A DNA stretch of 64,000 bases, taken from Paralvinella palmiformis. Taxonomy: Eukaryota > Annelida > Polychaeta > Terebellida > Alvinellidae. Position numbers and translations under genes: made by a program. Of the stretch, positions 43,334-53,783 are shown piece after piece (within the stretch, counting starts at the first letter, position 1; the number at the start of each line of letters is the position of its first letter). The notes under the pieces were generated by a model. It did no database searches. It was not told the DNA's origin and saw only the letters and a program-made list of their open reading frames with translations. Where the stretch lies: contig JAODUP010000217.1 in the NCBI GenBank assembly GCA_025642065.1, positions 5,001-69,000 on the forward strand, written 5' to 3'.

Positions 43334-43518
43334 AGGGCGCCTCCGTGGTCTAGCGGTAGCGTGCTGGACCACAGATCACTACCACCCGTGTTCGAATCCC
43401 GGCGTGGGCATATCTGAAGGTTGTTTCGTCTTTCACTTCGTCTCATTACCTTTGGAAGTCGCTCGGCCCATTTAGCCTACCTTGTGCACAAAAGTGGCCG
43501 TAAAACATCAATCATCAT
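43334..43518 (+). mobile_element. tRNA-derived SINE, family A, copy 6, well preserved
   Basis: This copy resembles copy 1 closely over its full length. It has an A box (TGGTCTAGCGGTAGCG), a B box (GTTCGAATCCC) and the body, with a short tail (ATCATCAT). A perfect 13-bp target-site duplication, TATAAGTTGATAC, lies at 43,321-43,333 and 43,519-43,531. Its preserved CpGs make it the reference for judging decay in copy 7. Confidence 0.9.
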
Positions 43519-43789
43519 TATAAGTTGATACGTTCTTCACTATATAGTTCAGTACTCCGTGACATGGCTTCACCGTGAAGAGAACATCCACGAAGGGATC
43601 CTCAAAAACACGAGAATATCCACGAAGGCATCCTCAAAGATAATAAGAAGAAATATAATATAATTTTGCGCAGGATGAGATCGGGGGTGGTTTATTGTCG
43701 GTGAGGGAGTTGGTAATGGCGGTGTCGGAGGTGGTGTTGGTGGTGATGGTAGTGTTGGTGCTGATGGTGTTGGTGGTGTTGGTGGCTGG

Positions 43790-44387
43790 AGCGAGCGTAG
43801 AACGATGTTGAGCAAAATGTTACACGGTGCACAACACGTCGGCCGTTTAAACGTTACAAGAACCGTGGCACCAGCGCTAATTCCGGCCAACGCCGCCCGC
43901 CCGACAAGCGTGAGGCCGCGCGCGCGCGCAGTCTTTGTTCGGTCTAATGAGTGGCTGGCTCGGCTAGCGAAAAACGTCCCGCTAATTATACATCCTGGAT
44001 CGGGCCGACACCGCGCCGAGATCTGTTTAGTGTCCAGACGATCCCGGACGGCGCTGTTTTGACATCGGAGCTCCAGCAGCGGATGGTGAGTGCAGACACA
44101 TCCGCCCCCCCCCCCCAATCTCCTTCAAAGGACACGCCTAATGGACGCGGAACGCAAATATTTTCCTCCAACGATGTCGCAATCGGTTGACCTTTTCTCG
44201 TCCGAGGTCAGCGGTCCGTACTCGGTCCGGTGCTAGGGCGGCGGTCGTATTTCGCTCGTCATTCGGACTCGCAACCACTCCTCCACCGTCGCCGACGTGC
44301 CGAGGCTACTGTCGAGTTCCAAGATGCGGTGGAACTCTGCGTTGGCGTGCACCCCCCCCGCACACACACTTAACAACACGCGCGAGC

Positions 44388-44469
<82 letters not shown>

Positions 44470-44853
44470 TTCTTGTCGAACTCGCTCATCGACCAGCTGC
44501 CATTACTCGAACAGAAGTTTCTTCGCCTCACATCGGAAAGCGTTAATTGTAGACGACAGGAGCTTGTCTCGTCTCTCCGACCATCACGATCTCTGGGTAC
44601 TTCTACGGAAAGATGTCCAGAACCCGACTGAAGACAGCCGAATTCATCATACTCCGTAACAGATGTGTACATCTCGACTACAACATGCACTTATCTATAG
44701 GAACGGGGTGGCGCTGATTCCGAGTCTGAAGTTCTACAGGATCAACCATAAGTAATAGTATTGTATAGGTTTATAGCCGTATAGATTTATAGATTTGTGG
44801 AGATATGGGTTTTTTGTAGATGGTTAGTTCTTGGTACTCAGGGCCGAAGAAAC

Positions 44854-44916
<63 letters not shown>

Positions 44917-46200
44917 ACACACACACACCTCTTACCCTGTCATGAGTGATATATGTGAATGTACCGACTCCCTGATCGATGACGCCGTCTAACCAAGAAG
45001 ATCCTAAAGATGTTACCCCCCCCCCGTCTCCTTTCAAGTCGTCGATAAAGAAGAGATTGACGAGTACTCGAGATCTATCTAGCCCGATCTAAAGTGGGAA
45101 GATCCGCGGCAGTCATAATTCATGCTCGCCCCGGCTTCATCGCACCAGACACACGCGCGCATATACACCAAGGCTTCCACCACCGACCCCCCCGGATCCG
45201 CCCCCTACTGCCTGCGCCACGGAATGGACCGCGAAGCATTTTGAATAAGTCGCCGCTTGACGTCCGGAAACGGCGATTTTTCTGCCGTTGGCGGTTCGTC
45301 GACGGTGATAATTCGATTTAACCGGACGTAGATGATTCTCCCGGTAAGTCTCGTAAATCCGGGAGTACGACTTAAAGCGTAAATGGATGGCTGCCCGGTC
45401 CGGGCCGGACTGGACGCTTCAGCCAGTTACCGGGGCGGATACGTTTCAATTTTCGCGGGAACATAGCCGGGCTCAACCTCGAGTAGCGGCGCCATCTACC
45501 GGAGCTCCGTGCCAACTTCACGACGCCATTTGTCAGCCGGAGGAAACGGGATCGGATTTCCGGTTGGGGGATCGCGTCGATGGCTCATCGGCTTCGAGTT
45601 CACGATCCGAGAATCGATAAGAAACTTTATCGGACGGCCAGACGATAGCATCTCGTCCCCAACCCATTACGCTACGAAATAACCCCCGATATAACCGACA
45701 CGATTGCGATCTTCTATTCAATAAAGCGCACACACCCCTCCCCCCCCCCCACTCCAACACCACCACCGCCATTCTCCGGCTTTGGGCGACGGGCGCGCCA
45801 AATGACGACTTTTCATTTTCATTACTAATAAGAGAATTTATCAAAAGAGTGTCAGTTAGTGTTTTTTTTTTCTCTTCTAAATATATTATTATTATTATTA
45901 TTATATTCTTTAGTCGGTAAGATTTCAGATTTCGCCGCCGATAGGGCGAAAGATGGATAGCATTGTACTCGAGCATCGATACCTTCCGTAATTAGCACCC
46001 ACCTTTCGGCTTCTGCCACTTATCGCAGCCGGGCCATCGAGAGAGGTACAACAGATGTTTGAAATAAAGGGCCGCCATCGTGAATGATAATTTATGGTCG
46101 GGCGAGAGCCGTGGCGGCGTTTACGATAAGCGAACGCCGCGCTTTAAAAAGCGAGCCATCTCTGGTTAGATAACGCATATCGCCGCCGCTGTATAATTTA
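43790..46200. other. CpG-rich block without supported gene
   Basis: CpG is very frequent: 32 CpGs counted by eye in 43,981-44,280. The open frames at 43,570-44,118 (minus) and 43,805-44,062 (plus) are low-complexity or unrecognised. A TA/CA microsatellite pair lies at 44,392-44,461 and another at 44,857-44,927. It could hold regulatory DNA or an unmethylated CpG-rich domain; nothing in it proves transcription. Confidence 0.45.
44392..44461 (+). repeat. CA then TA compound microsatellite
   Basis: A CA tract passes into a TA tract. Similar CA/TA pairs occur at 41,350-41,414 and, in the opposite order, at 44,857-44,927. Confidence 0.94.
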
Positions 46201-46597
46201 GATTCTCCTGATACCCGTCCGGGAATGGTTACGGATCTCGGTAACAAGATGTTTGGTGGTGGTGTGTGTGTGTGTGTGTGTGTGTATAGTTCGCAACTCG
46301 CCCCATTCTCGTTCGTTGCCTAATAAAGCGTAAAAAGGGTCGTAAACAATGCGGGGGCCCGATGTTTACGGCAATCGCGAAATTGAACCAACGTACGTAC
46401 GCGCCAGCCATTAAGATGCTCGACTGTGGGAGATAGTCTAGATCTGGATCGGATCTGGATATAACGCGCAGCTGGCTGTCGTTTTCTCATTTTGCTGTTG
46501 TCCAAATGATTGTAGTTTAAGACGGTTCATCCTTGTCAAGCGTGGTTGTTACGAAATATAGCTGTTGTGCCTACTGGCTGAAGTCCGTGTGGTAGGC

Positions 46598-46599
<2 letters not shown>

Positions 46600-46670
<71 letters not shown>

Positions 46671-46688
46671 CGTGCTAGTGTGTGTGTG

Positions 46689-46728
<40 letters not shown>
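46600..46728 (+). repeat. GT then GA microsatellite
   Basis: A GT tract of about 60 bp is followed by GCGC, a short GT run and a GA tract. Confidence 0.94.
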
Positions 46729-46730
<2 letters not shown>

Positions 46731-47254
46731 TGACACGAAAATTAAAATAAATCGTTTCATCATCAAGAAGACTGCGAATATGCAAAAAAAAATACTTTTC
46801 ACACTGAGAGAGGCAATACCTCATCAATCATTAGAACCGTTTTCGTTTAGAAAAATTGTATTTTATCAATGCTCAACATCAATAAACGGTTTGTTTACGG
46901 ATGCGCGCGCGCTCGCGTGTGTGTGTGTGTGTTTACAATATTAAAAATGGTACATCAAAGTATAACGTTAATCTTAAATTAATTATATAATTCTTGTAAT
47001 TTTCTCCCACCATTCTTTCCGTAAAGCACGCAGCATCTGATCCATTATTGCTATTAATATAACAAACCTATCGATTTATTTTGGTTATTTCGGATGTTAT
47101 TATCACAAATTGGTAGTTGAAATATGATATGTGTAGTAATATTGTGTGCATGCGCGTGCGTGATGAGAGAGGGGGGGGTAGAAAGAGAGACGAAATGATG
47201 TACGAAGAAGATGAAAAGAAGACCAGACAGACAGATAGTTGGTAGACAGACAGA

Positions 47255-47494
47255 CGGACGGACGGACGGACGGACATTCATAAAGACAGACATACAGACA
47301 TTCATAAAGACAGACATACAGACATTCATAAAGACAGACATACAGACATTCATAAAGACAGACATACAGACATTCATAAAGACAGACATACAGACATTCA
47401 TAAAGACAGACAAACATTCATAAAGACAGACAGACAGACAGACAGACGGACGGACGGACGGACGGACGGACGGACGGACGGACGGACGGACGGA
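47255..47494 (+). repeat. 24-bp tandem array between ACGG tetranucleotide tracts
   Basis: Units of 24 bp starting ACATTCATAAAGACAGACAT begin at 47,274, 47,298, 47,322, 47,346, 47,370 and 47,394. A shortened spacing leads to a last one at 47,414. ACGG tracts flank it (about 47,255-47,275 and 47,446-47,494). The reading frames over it are only translations of the repeat. Confidence 0.92.
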
Positions 47495-49484
47495 CCTGTC
47501 TTATTTTATCGACCGACCCGCCATCTTTCCACAAATCCAAATTCAACATCACGTCACACAAACCTTAACATCTTTCCTCCCATAAACTAAACAAACATCG
47601 ACATGGATCGCTTCAGGATACTCATTTAGAATAACACTACCGCGGCATTAGTCCGGTGTCATCCTATCCTGGAAGATAGGACTCAATATCCAGACACTTG
47701 TGTGGAGCTTGTATATCTGGCTAAATCTATTCGTGGTAGTTATCGGAACAAAATAAACAATCGTCCAACTTTATTATACTTGAAGAGCTTTAACACTGCA
47801 CATGTATATTATGTATATTATGTTGAACCAGGCAATACGGAATATGTGGGTAAATAGAATAATTGTTGCAGCACGATCACGTAAAGATTGGAAATTATTT
47901 AAGCGCTCCCTAAGAAAATGATTCAACTGCTCGCGGGTAAAAATCGAAAGTCAGCGGCGTAGTGTGATCCTCGTTTAAAATAGACAATCTTGATCTAAAC
48001 AAAACAACAACGAAATATTAATATTGTACCGATGTCTCATTTTACGTCCAGTCGCATAGGTATATTTATTTATTTATCTATTTACACTATAAATGTAAAT
48101 ACTAGTTGCGGTTAATGAATGGAACACTACCAAAAGTTAGGTATACTACTACTACTACTACTACTGTTATTACTACTATTGCTAACCGGAATTCTGCAAA
48201 AGATGACAAATGAAGATTTCTAAACAGCACACAGAACTATTTTTATGAGTGAAATTAATATTCCCTTCAAGAACAATAACAATTTTGAAGGTGATTTATA
48301 CTTTTCCGAGCTGCTGTAATCTGACGTAACAGTAAAAATTTGATTTTGAAGGTGATTAGTATTTCTCTCTGATGCGGTTCTGGCGTGTAAATAAGTGATT
48401 TTTAACATCCGAACTATTTTACGTATTACCAAATCATACACAATGTTATTATTAGAGATATATATTAATCAATCGCTACGTTATTGAAGACGTTTACCCT
48501 ACTCCTTAGTTCCCGGGCTCGTTTTCTTATTGTCCTTTTGTCGGCATCTCTCTATATTTCTAATATATTCTATAAGTAGCCATTAGACAACGGGGGCGGG
48601 GGGGGGGGGGCAGAAAACGTAACCAATAGCGCGGACATAATTTGTGTTCGTGTTTACCTGTAATCAATATTCATAAAATTCAGTGTGTCTGACTGGAATG
48701 TGAAGTAAATCATCTCCGTAGACAAGGCTGTCATGACATCTATGACACGCAATTGCCCCCTCACACCCACACATACACACATATACGCACACAATAACGC
48801 CACCCCCAACCTGTGTGTACATTGGGGGAGAAGCCTCGCGAGTGCGTGTCCCGGCGTGATAAATAAGACCAAGACGATCGCCAGTATACTACCAATAACG
48901 TGTCACATCATATCTGTCGATCAGCAAGAGGTCAGCTGCTAGGTCAGACCTGGATCACCTCCTATCTAAACATAAACACGGACCCGTGACTGGCGATAGC
49001 TTAGCCCGGACACGTGATTCCGGGGGGCAACGCTACCCCCGGTCAGCCATACCCCGGGCCCTCTCGGCCAAATTACAATTTAAAGACTAGATAATAGGCT
49101 CATCTCCCCATCAGACTGGCAGTGCCCACCGGCCCATATCAGCGATAACCTGTTGATGACGTCTCGTCGTTAAACCGGCTAGATCGGATTATACACAAAT
49201 CGGCCAAATTACAGGAACGTCAACATCGCGCATTTCGTCATCTTCGACGTCAGATGAGGAATTTGAGGGTCCGGTTTGTAATTAGGACGAACAACAATGG
49301 CGATACGTCTGTCGCTGCGTATTATATTAACCTGCACGTAAAGCGCCAGAAAAGACAGTTCAGCGTCAGGTCGTGTGCATTATATTGCCAGTTTATATTA
49401 TCATTTTGACATTTATTCTATGAAAGCCATGGTTTAATTCGTATCTAAGGGCCTTTTTAAATAGTTTGTTGTTTGTGTTTAACG

Positions 49485-49528
49485 CTCTCTCTCTCTCTCT
49501 CTCTTGTGTGTGTGTGTGTGTGTGTATG

Positions 49529-49559
<31 letters not shown>

Positions 49560-49566
49560 CTCCCTG

Positions 49567-49609
<43 letters not shown>

Positions 49610-49638
49610 ATATATATATATCTCTCTCTATTTGTATG

Positions 49639-49714
<76 letters not shown>

Positions 49715-49776
49715 TATGTATATATATATATTTATCTCCCTCTGTGTGTGTGTATCTCTCTCTCTCTCTCTACCTG

Positions 49777-49807
<31 letters not shown>

Positions 49808-49933
49808 GTGTGTGTATGTGTATCTCTCTCTCTCTACTCTCTCTCTCTCTCTCTCTCTGTATCTCTCTCTCTCTCTCTCTGTAAGTTATTAGACTTAATT
49901 CAATGTATTTGTAACTACACGCACGCACACACG

Positions 49934-49972
<39 letters not shown>
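49485..49972 (+). repeat. Compound CT/GT/TA microsatellite (about 490 bp)
   Basis: The order CT run, GT run, TA run recurs several times with small breaks such as CTCCCTG. Final blocks are CA (49,924-49,945) and TA (49,946-49,971). All frames across it give only SL, CV and YI dipeptide strings. Confidence 0.93.
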
Positions 49973-50194
49973 GGCAAAATTTAGCGAGAGAGGCAAAAAC
50001 AGCGGGGCATCTTTTATGTTGGCAAGTCTATTAAATTGTACAGTTTGTCAACATTACGACAGGCACATCTCCACTACACAAACAGATTTTCATTAGACCG
50101 ACTGGTACACAATCACTTTGCCATAAACTCAGCGGGTTGCCACCACTCGGCGAGTAACACTTCCGTCAACGCTGTCATTTAGACCATTAACGCG

Positions 50195-50330
50195 AACTTC
50201 TGACCAATCGGAGTCAAGAACCCTTATAACTCTTGGCCAATCAGCGGAGTTCTAAGGACGACCCCGAGGGTTCCTGGCTAGCTTCTTGTCGGTCTCTAGA
50301 TTTCATAAGTGTGCTGCGCTCTTAAGCTAT
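50195..50330 (+). promoter_or_regulatory. Putative promoter with paired CCAAT boxes
   Basis: Two plus-strand CCAAT boxes are seen at 50,204-50,208 and 50,237-50,241, 33 bp apart, both in the TGACCAATC / GGCCAATCA contexts favoured by NF-Y. A weak TTATAA sequence lies between them at 50,224. They lie about 560-600 bp upstream of the signal-peptide ATG, in the last CpG-containing DNA before the composition change. The start site is inferred to lie downstream of about 50,280; no initiator can be fixed by eye. Confidence 0.4.
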
Positions 50331-50801
50331 GTCTTGCCAACGGCGGCTCGAGACCGACATCCAGTGTCTAGCAGACGATTCTTGTGGGTTCGCTCATTGA
50401 GCGTGGAAATTGGAGATTGGGCTTGTTGGTTCTACGCATTGAGGAAAACTAAGTAAATTATTGCCGCTACGCTTTGATAACTGTCCACTTGTTTGCCGAG
50501 ATTTGATGACAGACTGTTCGCGAACGATCTGGGAGTGGTGAGGGAATGTGTGGTTCGCCGTACCGATGTTAAACTGGACGCCACCAGTGCGAGGCTACCC
50601 TATGGCCAGAGCATAACCGGCACCTGTTGCAAATTTCCCGAGTGTAATAATCGTATCGTGCTGTGGCTGCTGGTTTGGCATTTCCTAACAAAATCAGGCG
50701 AGACCTATGCCTATGGGAAGGTGAAACCGACCAACTTTAAGCCGTCGCGTGTTGAGGATGTTTCGATTTTCTACCAGTTTCTGATCGAACCCAGTGCGTT
50801 A

Positions 50802-50883
50802 ATGGATACACCGCCTAAGATGAATTTATGGGTCATCGTCCTGGTTGTTTGGAGTATATTAGGTCAGATGCACACTTCTCACG
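50802..50883 (+). CDS. Putative first coding exon: signal peptide of an unidentified secreted or membrane protein
   Basis: The frame opens with MDTPPKMNLW and continues through a hydrophobic core (WVIVLVVWSILG) to a polar stretch (QMHTSHG). It is cut by a good splice donor, CACG|GTAAGC. An N-terminal signal peptide followed by a phase 1 donor is the common design of first exons in modular extracellular proteins. The second ATG (50,820) has the better context (AAG before ATG) and gives a more compact signal peptide, so it may be the true start. The frame is open upstream to about 50,493 but has no earlier ATG; that part is probably 5' UTR. Downstream coding exons are not visible, so the protein family cannot be named. 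Confidence 0.5.
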
Positions 50884-51324
50884 GTAAGCTCGAATATTTA
50901 CAGCCGACTTATTTCACTACCTCCATTAGACTAGTATATTTAGTTGATGAAACTGTCTGCGGGCCTTTTGCCTCGTTGTTGTTTATTAACTGTGGACTTC
51001 TAGTCAACTTTGACACTACAGGTCTGACGGATATCAGACGTCTTTTGAGTTTCTCCTGTGCCAATGAATGAGTGACAAAACGCAGAGCCTTAGATTGAAC
51101 ACGGCACTGACCAGTTCCATTTTAGTGTCTTGACGCTGTCTCAGTGTCTGTCTCTTATTTGTCTGCAAAATGTATTAATATTATTTGCCTTATTTGGCAT
51201 CGCTGCATTTCTTGTTTTATCGTCAGTCGTCACTGCCGCGGTTGGTGTCAGGTCTTTGGTACGATGCAACCAAACACCTCTGGGCTTCTACCTGTCTGAT
51301 GGGCTGAGATCACTTTTATTCATT

Positions 51325-51414
51325 ATGGCCAGAGAGTTGGCCAGACTGAAGCAGATGACACTTGCTTTGATAATCGTAATGTGTGTCTGCTGGGTGACGA
51401 CGGCATCGTGTTGA
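51325..51414 (+). CDS. Short hydrophobic ORF (29 aa), uncertain
   Basis: The ATG-started frame reads MARELARLKQ, then a hydrophobic run (MTLALIIVMCVCWV) ending in TTASC and TGA. It looks like a signal peptide and lies 441 bp after the donor of the putative signal-peptide exon. It could be an alternative first exon, a tiny peptide ORF, or chance. No strong GT donor follows in a useful place; the weak candidates GTGACG and GTGTTG would give a different phase from the upstream exon. Confidence 0.2.
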   Translation: MARELARLKQMTLALIIVMCVCWVTTASC

Positions 51415-53773
51415 AGTGAATGAATAGAAGATTATTTCGACTACATTCTCTCTACGATAATCTTTATTTTAGGATATCCTGAAAAATAGCATTCCCAATT
51501 TTACCTAGATCTGCTTTTCAGTCTTGCTGAAATTGTCCATAACGTTTACCAAAGATAGCCATTACCACAGGATCATCCCATTTAGTTTTCGCCTAGATCT
51601 GAACAAAATAAATAATTTCATATTTTGTTAACCCATGTTTAATAGTATTTACAGTAGTGTATTCTAAAACTTGAATAAATGAAAGACTGATACATATCCT
51701 AATTATTGGCGTGATTTAGGAACCTATTTGCTGGGTTTTTTAAACCTCTGAATTATCCAATAAATGGATTGAAGATGAATTGAAAACTGTTTTAAAATAA
51801 TTTTGGCACATTACTTGAGCGGTACTAAAGTTTCCTTTTTTTTTGTTTAAATTATATTTATGTGAAATATTTATTACTGGAGCATAAATAATCAATTTCC
51901 TGTAGTATTCAATATAACATTTCCTAACTATTGTCAAATTTCTGTATGGATTAATTTCTGAGTTGAACAAACATACACTGACTTCTTCAATATAAATTCT
52001 CCTTTGAACATGCTCAATGTCTCTGGATGTTTAGTGAAGTAGGCTATAACTCATCTATATAACTGAATTTCTGACCCAGTGTTTAATTTATTTCAAATAG
52101 CTGAGTAGTGATAGAATAATATGAGCTATTGGCCAAAGTTACAAAACAGTAGCAGTCACTGAAAGCTTTGTGGAATGTTATACCACTTATACAAGAATCA
52201 TTACTAGAATCACACTACTTTCATGCAAAACATTAAAAAACAATGTCAGTCATGAATAACATGCACACACACAGACACACACACACAACATGTCTAGGTT
52301 ATCTAGACAGTATTGTTTAATGTCTGTGCTGCCTACCTGCACAATGATTAATTACCAAACTATAGTCTTAAAGACAAACAATCTCTTGGTAAGTGGCCCA
52401 CAGGCTAATTAATGGTGCATAATAATCTGCTTCAATAATAGGTGATTCCATTCATCTGTACTAGAATAAGTCTGCTTGCTTTAAAACAGTTTGCTTAATT
52501 GTTGTGTTTAGTAATTTCAGTAATTATGTTGCATAAGATAGAGTTATCCAACTTCAGCTCATGTTCTAAATAAAGTAACCAGATGACACCCCTCAGGGAT
52601 GGACTTGGTTAATTATACCTTCAGTTAGCAGTTTGTTGTCATTTTCTTTTAATAAATTTTAACAATTTTCTGTTTTGAATTGTTGGAAAAATCATATTCT
52701 GTTTCATTGTGTGTGTTCTTGTTTGTTTGTTAATTTATTTCTTTTGTTTGAATAATAGTTTTTAATGTTTAACATATGTAGTGGCATGACACTCCATATA
52801 TTGCATAGAATAGTATAAAAAACTGTAAAGTGTAGTGATTAATAATTGATTGTGTATTTGATAAAATGCAAGTCTTAAATAATTGAACTATAGTATTACT
52901 GTAGTACCTGGTATATATATTTATTGAACCCTTTGGTATCTGAAACATGAATAATATTATTTAGAGCTACAAACTGCACAGCAAGTAACAGCTTATGGAA
53001 ATTTTGTCCCTCTTTGGAAGAGATAAATCTCTCATTCTGGATTCATCAGCATTTCAGGGTTCATTTAATCTGGGTGGATCAGTTTGTGTGGGAAGTATCT
53101 ACTTTCAGTGATATCTGTCTGATTCAGGATGTGTAGGTTAAGGGTCAATTTCCTCTGGACCGGATAGGGTAACCACTGGTGTGATGGTTTGGTCAGTGTC
53201 AGCTTGGGAATTTTGATATGTTTCTGTGGAATGTTCCCTACCAGCCTGCTGATATGGTGTATGAAAATCATTGCCCTGTATGGGGTAGGCTATAATGTAA
53301 TGGTTATGTAAAGTCAAGGTTGAGTATAATATGTTGAATAAGCATAAACAGAATGTATATAACGTTTGGTTTCCATGTAATTGGTAACCAATTTTGTTAC
53401 ATGCTGTAAAAGTCTGTTTATGAAAGGGTATACAATAGTTTTCAGTGACACCAGACGTTCTTTTGTAGGTTGATACCATTTTTTCTTCAAAATAAACAAA
53501 CTGATGTAAATTGTTTACTAATGTTGTTGTTAATATATGGTTAAGTGAAATACTGTGAACACAGATAATAAGAATTATTTGAATATTAGTATCAGACTTT
53601 CATTTATTATTTTAAAAGGTAATATTTTAAATCTGTTTATAATGGTATTCATTATGTAACTAATTTGGGTATGGGTTTTTTCGTTAGGAATATTACAAGT
53701 ATGCTGTGATATCATCTAAACACATAGTTGTTATTATTATTTCCTTGCATCATCATCATCATCACTAACAACA

Positions 53774-53783
53774 ATGAGTAAAG
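53774..53783 (+). CDS. Candidate alternative start mini-exon (MSK, phase 1)
   Basis: ATG AGT AAA G is followed directly by the perfect donor GTAAGT at 53,784. The ATG has A at -3 (ACAATGA). It ends after one extra base, the same phase as the signal-peptide exon at 50,802-50,883, so both could splice to the same next exon. That would give one isoform with and one without a signal peptide. The upstream TCATCATC run would be 5' UTR. A perfect donor can arise by chance, so this is only a candidate. Confidence 0.25.

Larger units (their letters stand above)
46201..50194. other. Intergenic stretch upstream of the signal-peptide gene
   Basis: It holds GT tracts (46,263-46,286 and 46,600-46,662), the 24-bp array, an ACT tract (48,143-48,170), a short imperfect 62-bp duplication near 48,282 and 48,344 (TTTTGAAGGTGATT), and the compound array ending at 49,972. 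No gene is supported. Confidence 0.5.

Noticed and set aside
43570..44118. 182-codon minus-strand frame with Pro/Thr-rich middle
   Set aside because: The middle is a translation of a degenerate GGTGGT repeat, the rest matches no family, and no splice or start context supports it.
47054..47417. Protein with an eight-residue repeat (MSVFMNVC)
   Set aside because: It is the reverse translation of the 24-bp minisatellite; other frames are open too because the unit length is a multiple of three.
49466..49972. Open frames of 126-168 codons
   Set aside because: They are pure translations of CT, GT and TA tracts.
50493..50801. Extension of the signal-peptide exon upstream in the same frame
   Set aside because: The frame is open but has no ATG before 50,802, and a signal peptide should be N-terminal, so this part is better read as 5' UTR.
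53138..53479. 113-codon minus-strand frame in AT-rich DNA
   Set aside because: The composition follows the local AT bias, overlapping frames are equally open, and no motif is recognised.
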